Assembly (NCBI GenBank): GCA_029204225.1
Contig: CM055107.1
Coordinates: 20,021,997 to 20,085,996 of the forward strand
From: Diphasiastrum complanatum
Taxonomy: Eukaryota; Streptophyta; Lycopodiopsida; Lycopodiales; Lycopodiaceae
DNA length: 64,000 nucleotides
Direction of reading: 5' to 3'
Part shown: positions 11,642-24,200 of the stretch, one piece after another
How the letters are laid out: each line of letters starts with the position of its first letter
Numbering within the stretch: position 1 is the stretch's first letter
Notes under the pieces: model-generated
Database searches by the model: none
What the model saw: only the letters and a program-made list of their open reading frames with translations
Told to the model about the DNA's origin: nothing
Made by a program: the position numbers and the translations under genes

Positions 11642-12262
11642 GTATGTCTCTTACTTCCAACTGGTTTCTCCTTTATTGCTCCTATTGGCAAGTACCTTCC
11701 CCTAGGCTCTTGAATAGGTGGTGTCTTCTCATACTCACCCTCTCGACCTTCGTCTTCGACGTGCATCATCCTATGGAGCATCTTCTTCATCTTCTTCTTC
11801 CAAAATTGTCGGAAGTCTTTTGATGCTTTCATCGCTTGCATGGTCTTCATCTTCATACCTATGTGTCTCATCAAAGATCACATCTTTGCTTATGTGAATC
11901 TTGTTTATTACAGGATCAAAACACCTGTATGCCTTCGTCCTCTCATCATAATCGACAAAGATACACTTGATTGCTTTAGTGTCAAGTTCCTTTCGCTCCT
12001 CCTTTGGCACATGTACATAGGCCCTACTTCCAATGACACGAAACTTGTCGATTTTTGGCTTTATTCCTGTAAATGCTTCTTCGGGAGTCACATTCGGAAC
12101 CGCCACTATAGAGCTCCTGTTTTGCAAGAACGTTGCTGCACTCCACGCTTCCGACCAAAGTGAATCGGTCAAGCCCATTTGCTTCATCATGGAGCGTGCA
12201 CTCTCCATAATAGTCTTGTTTTTCCTTTCAGCTGTGAATTGTCTTTTAATGCTGTGTGGCAT
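11560..12262 (-). pseudogene. copia integrase C-terminal half
   Basis: Begins inside the integrase with the catalytic Glu region (FTAERKNKTIMESARSMM), followed by the LWSEAWSAATFLQNR helix and the GAG/chromodomain-like C-terminal part (FRVIGSRAYVHVPKEERKEL, then KAIKCIFVDYDERTKAYRCF), and an acidic linker of Asp/Glu runs. The two catalytic Asp residues that should precede are absent because the element is truncated. The frame shifts near 11770. Confidence 0.75.
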
Positions 12263-12276
12263 TTCCTCTTACCCAG

Positions 12277-12429
12277 GCGTTGAAAGGCTATAAGAAGCTA
12301 AGCCAGAGGGCTAAGAACAACCTTCCATATGGGAGAGATTGTGACTTCAAGAAAACCTTGCATCACACTATGGATTTCAGTGTATTTAAATGGAGCATTA
12401 AAGAAGTTCCCAACGTTTTATTATTATAG
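12277..12429 (+). CDS. possible last exon of the small protein gene
   Basis: After ACCCAG the sequence reads ALKGYKKLSQRAKNNLPYG and onward for 50 codons to a TAG, with no copia similarity and a Lys-rich start. The acceptor phase (0) fits the donor of the exon at 9371-9550. It stands right at the broken edge of the copia element. Without transcripts this remains an inference. Confidence 0.3.
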   Translation, partial: ALKGYKKLSQRAKNNLPYGRDCDFKKTLHHTMDFSVFKWSIKEVPNVLLL

Positions 12430-13683
12430 TTTGATTCTCATTTAATGTGTTCTAATTTTCTAAACTTGGTGATTTGTCGATACATTTTTTGATAAGTGAG
12501 AACAGACAGAAATAAAAAGCGAGCTTGCTCAAAGAGTAACAAAATAAAAACAAGAAGCTTTTGATATGGGCATATTTGAATGGAACAACGTCTAAGCATT
12601 TACCTCGCTCCACTGAGTTAATTTTGAATATTCTTTCTAGTGTTGCTAATGGATAACTACCTCTAGCGGAGATGGGCAAACAATTCTAGAGGTAAATAGT
12701 TTTTTTACAATGGGGTTGAACAATTATCACATTATTAACAAGTCTGATATCTATTGTATGTTTTTCAATTTAGACATAAATTATTATGAAGGTTCAATAG
12801 GCCATGGTTACTAGCCTGAATTGCTAGGATTTTGACAAATGCTAGAAGTTTTATCCTCTGAGCTCAAAGAATAATGACTCCCTTACTCCATTTCAAATTT
12901 TATTTCAGAATATGGTATGCTTTTATTTTCATGCTAGAAGTATAAAATCTAATAAAAACAAATATTTCAAAATTGTAACTAATTTTTTCTGTTCTTTTTC
13001 ATCCTAAGCAAAGTTCTTTTTGTTTCCAGAGTGCCATGAAAAAAAAAAAACATATTTTGCTTAAGCGATAGTAAAAAAGATACATTTTGAAAGACAAGCT
13101 AATAATAATTTTTTAAAATTTAAATTAAAAAGACCAGACAAAAGGTTGACATGAGGTGTGAAGGTGGTCGAAGAGGACCAAACTGAAATTTATATTTCTA
13201 AAAGTGTTGACGATCATCATGCTTTTACACCGTTGATGAAGAAAATTGCAAATAATTGTCAAAATTCTTGAAAAAAGATCTTACACTGAGCAATTGATAA
13301 GGCTTTCAAATGAAATATTTTTTGAATGATGAATCTACATTCAAATACACAAGGATTTATTCAGTTAAGCAAAGATTTATAGAAGGCACAACTTCTTTAT
13401 TTGGAATGTTGTTGCTTTTCACTCAAATTGATAGTGTATAGAAAGCCTTGCTTAACTTGAGTTTTGCAATGCTAGAATTGAGAATGTCATTTGGTAAACT
13501 CTCAAATAATAGTAGCTTCAATTTTGTGTGTAAATGATCTTTGCTTAGCATAGACTTTATTTTACATTTTGATTTTTGGGTCAATTTCTATAAAATTAAT
13601 TTGATTAAATGATTCTATTCAGTTCTTTAAGTACAACCCAATTATCAAGGAAGCAAGGCTTTGTGAACAAGGCTAACGAAGAA

Positions 13684-13793
13684 GAATATATACCAATAGG
13701 TTATTATTCACACATGTGCTCCACTGTACTATGATGCAGAATATATACCAAGAGGTTATTATTCACTTGACAGCATGTGCTTGTACTATGACG
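13684..13793. repeat. imperfect tandem duplication, unit about 54 bases
   Basis: Both units contain gaatatatacca, then ggttattattcac, then gcatgtgct-like and gtactatga sequence; they differ by several substitutions and small gaps. Confidence 0.75.
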
Positions 13794-13929
13794 TAGTTGG
13801 CCAATCTAATGTTGGCAATCTATTTGAAATATATATTCATTAAGTTTTTACTAGAACATTTTATTCTTAAGGGACCCCAATTTTTGCCCTTATTCCAAGA
13901 GTCTATCTTAGTGAAATAAATAAATAAAT

Positions 13930-13932
<3 letters not shown>

Positions 13933-13961
<29 letters not shown>
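13933..13961. repeat. (CA)n microsatellite
   Basis: About 14 uninterrupted dinucleotide units. Confidence 0.95.
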
Positions 13962-13963
<2 letters not shown>

Positions 13964-15242
13964 ATAGATTTTTTCATTAGCATTGTTGTAATTTTAGTGA
14001 AACAAAATTGGTATTTAATGCGACAATAGTTACCAATTATGAATGTTGGTAATTTTTTAATTAAAAAGAAAATGGGTGTCTATGTTTGACAATGAACGGA
14101 TAAATTAGTTTTTTATTATCTTGTTGTAAAGTTCATCGAAGGCCTTGAAAAAAAAAATTCGACAAGCATTGGGCGATGTTGAATTATTGACTTGTTTGAT
14201 CTGAATGATGTTAATCTTAGTATAGATTGAACATAAGTATGATAAGAGGTTGCATTGAACTTAAGAGTAGCATAAACGTTTTGAACCTTATGCCATCGCC
14301 CAAATGTATTCCGATGCAACTTCAAAGTCCAACAACATAACAATGGTCGAGAACTCCATCTTCCAAAAGGACTTTTCTTTTGAAAATTCACGCCTTTTAA
14401 AACCTTTAACTAAATAATGTTGCCTTCTTGAGTCGTGCAATTATCAAAGTTTACCGTAGATTATAGTAGCTAGTTTTTTTATTTTAATTAGCTCATCTAT
14501 TGAACTACTTAAATTTGCTAAATTGTACCCATTAGAATTAGAAAAAATAAAATTTTCATAAGTATGTTAGCATCTAACTATTTTTACAAATCTCATCCCT
14601 GCCCGCTCCAATGAATTCTATGGTACCTCTGTTGTAAGGTTATAAATTAGCCACATATCGGGTCCTTTAACTCTTGTCAATAATCATGCAAAAATTAGAG
14701 CACCAACAAGATAGATTTCCTATTTCAAAATTTTATGTCAATTCTTCAATTATTGTGATGACCTCCAAGAACACCCTTAATATTCCAAAGCTAAAAGTTT
14801 AGAATCCTACATATATTTTATTAGTCATAAAATTTTTCACGAAATAAAAAATGTATGGGTTTATAAGAAGTCAACATCCTGCAAATGATCTCTGAAGCCA
14901 GATTTTGAGAAAAGTTGCCGATTCAATTCCTGGGCTATGCCAATTTCCGAGCATTAAGTAACATTATTTTTGGTAAAGGCATACAAGTATATCCTCACAA
15001 AATTTAGCCGTCGGTTAATCGATAAAGTCTAGTCTAGGTTTGCAAGTTACAACTGTACATTCACTGTTTACAGTATCTTTGTTTTCCTCGTTGCACACTA
15101 CATTTTTTGAACATGCTCTCAAAAAAACTAGCGCCAAGTGCGTTGCTCTCAATGTGCAACCCCAGGGACACTTCACCCACCCTGCATGACGGCGGTTAAT
15201 CAATATTTCCTGCATGACTGAATACATGGGTTACACAAAGTC

Positions 15243-18200
15243 TTACCAGGATGACATGCTCACAGCGTTGGCAGTTTCACCGGATTTTTGTGATAAAAAA
15301 TAATTCAGGCCATCAGAGTGTAGTGATGATTCGGCAAGCTTGTGAGCCGGTCCTAAAGGATCCGTTCTGATATCCATAGACGAGACTACTACCTGTTTCA
15401 AATTCTCTTGTACTACTCCATGAGTTTGTCTCGAGCTGGGCGTGCTTGCAACAAGACTTTGAGTCTGCAAACTGCCTGATGGAGCAATGGGACATTGCTT
15501 CTTAGAACTTGAATTGAGCTGATCCGTGAGTACAGCAGTCATCATTTTGGAAGTTTGAAGCAGAGCATAGGAGCAGGATGTTTGATCAGATCCCAGACAA
15601 AGCTTTGTCACTGTACCTGTCTTTTCGTTGTCATGCTGTTCGTTGGCAGAAGTCCTTGCTGATTGGTTTTCTTTGCATACCGCGTCCTGTAATTGCACCG
15701 GTCCACGATCATGCATCAGTGAAGCTTCTACCAGAGCTTGGCCTTGGCTTGAGGTTCTGGGCATTTGACCAGAAGGAGCTTCAGTATGTACATGTGTTGT
15801 ATCTCTGAACGCATATCTGATGCTGTCAACGGAAAGGTTGCCACTAACTAGGAACGTACCTGGTTGGGTAATTTCAGGGAAGTACGTAGATGATGATGAT
15901 AATGATGCTATCGCTGAGGGGGGACTGCGAATAAGCTTTTGTTCATTTTGCGTCAATCCCGTATGTCCACCGTTGGAATTTTCAAGCAAGTTGGTTTTGT
16001 GAGCCCGATTGTCGTAGGAAGTCGCATAAGAAACTTCAGATGGCAGAGCCATGGTTCTGGTAGTTTCGGCACCCTTTTGATGGCAGACTGTCGCAGATGC
16101 TGATATAGAGCTAGAGGGAGAAAAACCATCTTCTATACTATGAAGACCGCTTCCCACGCTGGGCCAAAGAAAGCCATTTGGAAGTTGTTGCACACGGGGT
16201 TTACGATGACATTGTTCTTGGCATATGGGCATGCGCATTGAGGCCTGAGGTGACTGCGGGAGGGTTTCACAATTTTGTGAAGCAGAAGCTTGCCCCGTAT
16301 GGTGCAAATTTGGACTCTGAATATTTCGCAGCTGGTTTTGTAGTAGCATCATTTCTGTTGAACGCAGGCTATGGGGAGCTGCCTTCAAGCATTCAAATCC
16401 AAAATTTTGAGGCTGCCCAAGAGAGGATTTTTCCCAAAGATGCGCTGGAGCTGTATGGAAATCTCCATTTGATTGTGTACATAATATGGGTAAGGATGAC
16501 ACTTTAAGAGGAGTTGCTACGGATTGCTGAGTTTGCAGTTTTTTCATTCCAAGCGTTTCAAGGGCAGTGCAAAATTCTTCCTGGGAAACAATGAGGTTTA
16601 ATAAGGTGACTTTATGGACGGTGCACCTTTCTGGATGCGTTAAGATGCCTCTACAGGAACAGTCTACGTGAGATTTAAAACTTGTTCCTTTGACACGATA
16701 ACTTAAACTTTCTTGGAGCAGACGAGTACTATTTGTATGAGTAAGATAATAGAGTTTAATTACACTCCAATACCCGCCTCAACTGCAAGATATTCTAGGC
16801 TAGAGAAGCAATATTTCATCTCCAGTTATACCTTCATTTTGGCGATGATGTTCCATGAAGTCGATAAGTGACTTTCCAAGGTTCTTTTTTCTGTCACGTA
16901 GTTCTCATACCTTGTCAGATTTTCCTGTAACAAAAGATGTCATCGACCTTTATCTAACTATCACATTCTTATGTCTTGTATCCTAAGTACCTTTGCTCAC
17001 TTCTGTTAATTGGATATATGAAGCTAGTACATTTTCCAGTACACAGCCATAGGAGGAGAGAATCCTACTCTATACAGATAGAACATGATACTATGTGGTA
17101 AATATTCCCCATACAGATTCAACACTCTTCAAAAATGTTGCCAAGAAAGAAATTCCTCATAATCCGAGTTGAAGCCAGAAATTTTTCTAGTGCGCACCTG
17201 AGAGAGCTTCTGTACCTCCATATCAAGGTTATCCAATCTTTTCAATATGGAGTCTAACCTGTGAAGCCAGAAACTTGTACTGTGAGTTTGTTGAGTCAGG
17301 ATGGGAAACTTTGCAACAAAAGCCTCAGAAATAGGACCGAACAAAGCCTATTTTGAATTAACTTGACGACCATTTTATACACTACAAGTTAGTGTAGTCT
17401 TCTAGCTTCTACTAAAGTTACCCTTTGCTGTGAACAAAGTTTTCATCGCCTCCTTTTCTCTGGAGATCATCTCGCGTGCTGCTCTCAGAGAATGTTTCGG
17501 GATTCTGTAAAATCATCAGCTAAAAAGCTTGAAATTGCAGAGCATATTGCAAATGTTAAGTTAAGTTAAAACAACGTTAACAACAAAATGCCGACTCTTA
17601 GACTGCATTAATTTAACACTATCTAATGACCGATAAGTTTTAGATCACAGCCCGTTGGAGAGTCCACCTACTTACTTGCATTTGAAAGGTACGCAAAATC
17701 TTTCCGTGATGTTGTTGCTGCTCTTGCACATGGCCAAGAGTTGACTGAATTTCCAACATTTTGAGCTTGATAATCTTCGTAAGAGCATTCAACAACAATT
17801 AGTAGACGCCCATTTACACAGAGCAAGTTACGAAAGGCTTCTCAATTTGATCGAAATGCTCCAAAACTAGCTTCTTGTGAAAGTACTCCACTCTTTATGA
17901 AAGAGCGTGACTGAAATTGCTGGAGCCAGATAGCCTCATCTAAAGCTGAAGATACCTGAAACTGACCCTTCATATCGTCCTCCAACCATTTGTCAGAACA
18001 GTTTTGATAGCCTAGATTTCTTCCGTCAGTCACCGCTTCCAATGTAGCACGCATATCTGTTTGTGATCCTTGCAATTGCCTTGTGATAGATTGCATCTCA
18101 CTACAGTGTCATAGGGAATATATGGAAAGTAAGAATGAAGAGTACAGCTACATATCATCCTCACCGGAAGTTGCTCCAAAAGCTGAAATCACAATTATCT

Positions 18201-21200
18201 ATGTCCTCAAGGTATCTCGTACGTGGATGAACTTTAAAGGTTAATTGTCTTAGAAAAACCAACCTTGACGAACGAAAGAGGTTGATTATCGACGTACCTT
18301 TTCAGTTTTACAACGTCTTCTTTGAGTTGCTTCATTTCCGCAGCTTCAGAAGGGGACATTCCTTTGGTAAATATACACCCACCTCGTTCTGGTAGTTTAT
18401 CGCCGGGTTTCCAACCTGGAGGAGGAATCCAAGAAGGATCTTCGATTCCTGCCATTCTTCTAATTTCCATAAGACTGGCATCCTCGAGCCAGTACTCCAT
18501 AGCTCCGTCTGCATTATGTCTTCGTCTGAATCGTTCACCGTTGCAAACCACAGTGTCAGTCATGTGTTTAAGTAGATGGTCGAGAAGCCCAGTATCTCCA
18601 ATGTGCTTTCTTGCTTCTTCCCGTAATGCAGGTCTCAGAATAGGATTGCCTGGAGCTGCACCTCTCTGATGCATGATGTCGAGAAGTTTGAGCTGGGCGG
18701 ACTTGTATCTGACACATTATAGAATTACATTAGAATTATTTCTTCAAACTTTGAGACAGAATTGTGGTTGAGATAGAGCATGATGCACAGCAATTAGAAT
18801 CTCTCTGGACACTGAAATCTGACAGCAAACCTCACCTTTCACTTGACCATCTTCCTTGCATATCCTTGGGAAGTTTGAGAATATTGGGCTGGGAGCGCAT
18901 ATCAGATCTTTCACGACCACCATTCACAGTTGATGAGTTTGATGGATTCGGTAGAGAAAAAGCTTTCTGCAAACCTGTGGTCTTGGTTAAACTCATCAAC
19001 TTGCTGCGACTTCTTCCTTGCAAATTTTCTTTACCAATTTTATCCCTTTTTCCGTTTTCTTTGTCGTACTCTTTGATTCCTATGTCACAGCTACCTGCGC
19101 TTTGCCCACGACATCTACCAAACGTGGACACTTTTCTTCGGATTCCCCACTGGAATGGTCCTTCATCCTCTTGTACTTGTATAGCATTCACAGTAGCTCC
19201 AATGCCTCTCTCACTTCGAGTATTCATTGTCTCAGGTATAAGCTGCGTTAACGTCTCCGCAGCAGCTTTTATTCCAGCTCCGAGCTCATCGAAGTTGACG
19301 TCTCGATTTTCTGCGCATTCTAAATTGCCCAGCGAGGACACATCCTCCCAGACTGAATTCTTGCCTTTATTTATTTCAGTTTCAAGGATATTGTTTCCTT
19401 CATTATCATCCTTAAAGAAATCTGTAAATTTTAAGGCTTGTGGATTCTTCTGAATCTTGTTAACGTTCCTACAAGAGCCAACAATTTCACTTTGTGAATT
19501 CGACAGGTCTCTTCCTACAGAGTCCAGCAAATATCTGGTTTTGTCTTCTGTGTTCATAATGTCTACAGTGGTTGGGAAGCTCTTAGCAGACTCTTCGTCT
19601 CTCAATAATTTTTCATCTGTTCGAGAAATCTCCACATCATTTTTTTCACTTACAGCTGTCTGCTGACATGGTGCTTCAGAAACTTGAATGGACATACTTT
19701 GGGCGATTCCATATAACTCGTTTTTCTGATCTGCATTATCTTCAGTGAGTATATCTTTAATAAACCAAAAACTTTTAAGATGCCCTTGATGCAAGTACTC
19801 GGTGCACGAAACTGGACGCATCAGAACCCTCTCCGCAGTCTTGGGGCTCATAACAAAATGCTCATCCATATCAGGTTTTGTTCCCATTATTGTTTCTTGT
19901 TGCAACTCGAAGCAGCTTGTTGCAATGACCTCATTTACAGCGCCTTCTCTGCATTGCTTAAAATACATCCTCAGAGAGAGCGTACTTGGAAATTTGACTG
20001 TGACATGCAACTTTGTAATTTCTGAAACCTGAGAAAATTTTCACGTAAGTGTGGGCATTAGACCTAGAGTATATAAATATAGTTTTGCGCAAGCACACAC
20101 AATACATATATATATATATATATATATGTATGTATCTATATACGTGCTAAAAACAATCAGTCGTATAAATATAAGCCTAGTCAAAAGTGATCTACTATGA
20201 ATGCATATAATATAAATAACGTTTTAGCCCGCGGCGGGCCAGCGCTCCCACAGCCATATATTCAAAGCTTCTCTCTCCCATTTAGAGTTCACGCGTTGAG
20301 GCTTGGCCTCTCAACCTTACGTCACTCATTGTGTGGCTGGGCGTAAAACACAAATCGTGTCTTTAAGTTCCATGATGGTTGCATCACGAGGTCTCCGTCT
20401 TTGAATGCGGATTGTCGAGTTATTTTGACCGCAATGGTTTTAAACTTTGAAACTGCATAGGCTTAGGTAAAGCTTCAGACAAATCAGCTACAATTTCACA
20501 ATTTATTATCAAACTATTAATACACGACGCCCCTAAAAAGCAAAGCAGTTTGTGGTTTATGTACTTGGAAAGTGCTGCCGGCCTAAAAAAGACAAATATT
20601 ATAAAAACGATATCCGTCTTATTCCCAACTAATCTGATAGACCAAAAATTCCACAACGCCGAACCTAGCATTCCGAGCGACCTCACGAATCTACGGGATG
20701 AGAAAAGCCTGAATGCTTAGCCCCTAAAAATAAAAATAAGGAAAATAACAAATTTTACCAGCACTCAGAAGTTCGAACTCTGTTTTTTTCTAGCAAGTGG
20801 AATACGGTCAGATCAACAGCGAAATCTATCTTCCAAATGAAAACAAGTAACATGTAGCTTCATAACATAATATTGAATGAGCTATATCTGGATTCAAGAA
20901 GTGGATGCATATGATGCACGTCTAGGAAAGAAAACAACCAATTACTTTTAATGAAGTTGCACCCAAACCATACTGCGGCATGATGATTCTGTTAGGTGAC
21001 ATGTTTTATTTCCTTTCAATGGCTCATATTCAATTGCAACCACAATGTTCCAGCTGGGACATGTAAAAAATCTAGCGTGGTATGAATATCCTGACAGAAA
21101 AGAGTGTGGAATGCTCGTCATTTTTTAAAATTTCTGACATGATAAGCCTCCTCGCATGTTATATCTGCTGATAGCGGTGAGATTCAACACCTGATTCATG

Positions 21201-24200
21201 CTCCAAGTAACCTTGCAAAATCTACCTCAGAGCAACGTGGAAGTAGAGGTGGGAAAGCTGAAAAAAGGGGGCCGTAGACTGACTAGGACTGGCTAACTGG
21301 GGCTTCAAACGAGAAAACTTAGGATAGGCCGTTCCTGACAGCGATAGGTGTCAACCACTTTTGCTGTCAGAAACTACTCAGTTCCAAAACCATTGGTTTC
21401 TAATTGTGACATTCGAAATTGTTGTATTTCCATAAGAGAGAGAAACAACAGTGGACGATGAAACTTATTCCTGATATTTGTTTGGTGATTGTGTGCCAAA
21501 GTAGAACCTGTACATACACGACTGCTTTTGTAGAGCGACTGTGACTTCATTAGTGACAGCACAGTAGTTAAATTTCGGATGAACATAAAGACAACATACT
21601 TATAATGGCTTATAAGTAGCATAAGAGGATATATTAAAGTCCTTGCCCTGACTGGAGCATAACATGTATTTCGACTCCCAAGTGAACATGGTTTAAACTT
21701 TGGTAATGCTTCGGTAAGGTCAATCTTTTAGCTGTCAAATCTGTACAGCTTCGTATCATGCATACTTTCTGTGATAAATTTCTTATTATAAAATTATGCA
21801 TAGCAATCAATTGCATCGTGGTTAAACGTATTATGGTATCTCCCCTTTCTTAAAGTTGTTCATTGATTAACGTATCTTGATTTAGAAGATGCCTTCAGCA
21901 ACAAACATACGATGAGGTCTTGATTTTGAAAAAGATTCCTAGTCCAAAAACTTAGTGGGCACGAACAATCAAGCAGATCTTTGTTCAGAAAGCAAACCAT
22001 GACGACTCGAAGCGATTTCATTTGTATAGGAACTTTTGGTGGGAGGCTTCGATGATCCATTTCGTAGACTACTCCAGATCTTATACAGCCTGCAAAAAGA
22101 AAGGATAGGCCGGATGTCGCTGATATATCACTTCCCTGGGAGTTTTCCATAAAGAATGAAGAAAAAGACAAATTTTCCAAATCTGAGAGTTATTAGTGAA
22201 TATTGCAGTTGTGATATGGATAAAGGTAGCTGATCACTACAGAAATTCGCCAACCACAACACAAAGTATATTAACCATAACGGGTGACACGAATGCACCT
22301 GTCAGCTGGTAAGTTTGTTTGTTTATTGTAGATTCAGCAGTTGCCGGCAGTATGTTCGCTGCTGATAGTGCAAGCGAAGCAATACTTTCACCTTCAGATA
22401 ACCTTACTGGCCTTTTAGGTAATGTCAAATCCATTGGGCATCTCTTCCGCTTTTTCTGCATCGCCGCATCAAAACCTTGCATCTGGAACGAATGATGGGT
22501 TCTATAATCGAATCCGCTACTCGTTTTCGAAACAATTTGCTGCTTGAACTGTTTTACGTACTTTGACAGCTGCACACAATGTTGTTAGAGACCTAAAAAA
22601 GTCTCGAAGTACTGACGTAATGCTCATTGCTCAATCACAAGGAGACTGAACATTGTTTCAATATCTTAAAGACAATAACAAAATAAGATCATGGGCCATT
22701 ACCAGTTCATATGTATTGACTTCAGACATAGTTTTTCTCCAGGTGATGTAATCGATTGAAGGACTGGATCTTTTTGCAGAAAATGTTTGCAGTCCCTCTT
22801 CTAAATCAAGTAAAGCTTGTACGACATCTCTTACGTTTCGTGCTTCTTTGGTTTTGATGATCCATGCCTGATAAAACTTTGCGTCACTTAAAAGTATCAA
22901 AACTGAGTGCTTTCAAAGTTCAAATCACAAATAACCGCATTGCTGCGGCTTTGTATCATACTTATTCGTTTGTATGTAAAACTCGTCATTGGTCAGCAAA
23001 ACGCTTAGAATTGCACATAAAATTATGTTAAAATCGATGAGAGAATTTTGCTCCGCGAGAATATTTAAATCCTAGCTTTGAGAGGCCCATCGACTAGGAT
23101 TATTTTTCAAATCAGATTTGGAGCAGAAAGTGCGTCCAATGGCATTGATTGATGAGCCATTTACTCACAGATCTGGAAGATCTCCAAGAACAAGATTTTG
23201 CTCCTTCCGAAACGGCTTTCTCAATGTTTATGAGTATCTGCTAAATGCGATAGATCGATCATAACAATACATTAAAGCACGTACACATCATCACAATTGC
23301 TTAAAATTACATAAAAGAAACAATAAAATCAATAACAAGAAACCGAGCATTCATCTAAATTGACGCTGGACAAACATGTAAGGGAATTCACCTTTATCTT
23401 TTCCACGACCATTCAAGAGTAGCCAGATATGTTCAAGATAGTCAAATTTTGTATGCATAAACTGACATGTAAACAAAGTTTACCTCCGCAAACTCCATAG
23501 CCAAAGCATCTGTCCCTAACGATGTTGCACCGTGTTCTCGGTCGTTTAACTCGCCAACATGAAGCTCTACGAGTTTTATCAATGGTTATGCAAACTCAAT
23601 AAACTGAAAGCTCCCAAAAGTTCATCTCAAGTTACATGTGACCTTCATCTTCGTCATGTAGGCCGTAAGCTGGCTTCTAAATGACTTGGAGAAACTTAAG
23701 ACAAGAAAAGAAGCCTTACATCTTCAGAAAAACACGTTTCATGGATGAATTAATTATACCACATTTACCTGAATCTTGTATTGGCGTGAAAGTGCCAGTT
23801 TCTGCAGAGTATCTATATTCGCACAGGTAAAGTCTTTCTAGTGCATCAGCCATCTCACTCCTGAATTCAAAAAACATCATGCTCAAGGCTACAGCTCACT
23901 TCTACCCCAGCAGAGCTTTTATAAGAAATTTTTGCTGGATTATCGTACATTGTGTAACTGCAACTTTTTGTCAGCTTAAATGTTAATAATAACGCTGGCT
24001 GGAGTACGCTTGATTCTAGGTTATAGATCGATGCTCATACTTCAGATGCCGCAGCCTGGTTTCTAAGCTCAGAAACTATCCTGGCACCGACTCAAACAAC
24101 CATTTTAAACTGGAGCACGGCGTACCATCTAGTAGCTTTCAGCGCACGGAAGTGGGTCGTAGTGACAATTTTGCATTTAGCCACAACGGAGTCACTCGGT

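Larger units (their letters stand above)
9850..12262 (-). mobile_element. 5'-truncated Ty1/copia retrotransposon
   Basis: On the minus strand the order is integrase C-terminal half, reverse transcriptase, RNase H, then a purine-rich tract (ttgagggagagag in minus sense, near 9820-9832) that could be the polypurine tract. Gag, protease and the integrase core are missing: the element starts abruptly at about 12262. The pol frame is broken by several frameshifts. A 3' LTR may cover about 9600-9820 but has no partner in the window. The right junction lies directly beside a + strand coding island (12277). Confidence 0.85.
12430..15240. other. AT-rich intergenic region downstream of the DYAD gene
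   Basis: No gene seen. It holds a CA microsatellite at 13933-13961 and a tandem duplication at 13684-13793. The open frames at 12452-12679, 14116-14391 and 15015-15227 have no supporting features. AT-rich stretches such as the TTTATT near 14818 could give the DYAD polyadenylation signal on the minus strand. Confidence 0.5.

Noticed and set aside
16178-19453. Plus-strand open frames of 60-229 codons antisense to the DYAD gene (for example 18764-19453, 16178-16507, 19018-19251)
   Set aside because: They are shadows of large coding exons on the minus strand and carry no family motif.
22237-22298. Reading the upstream BAH exons as a separate gene ending at the stop at 22237
   Set aside because: This requires reading through a phase-compatible donor at 22298 and leaves the first DYAD block without its own start; the joined model explains more, though it is not proven.
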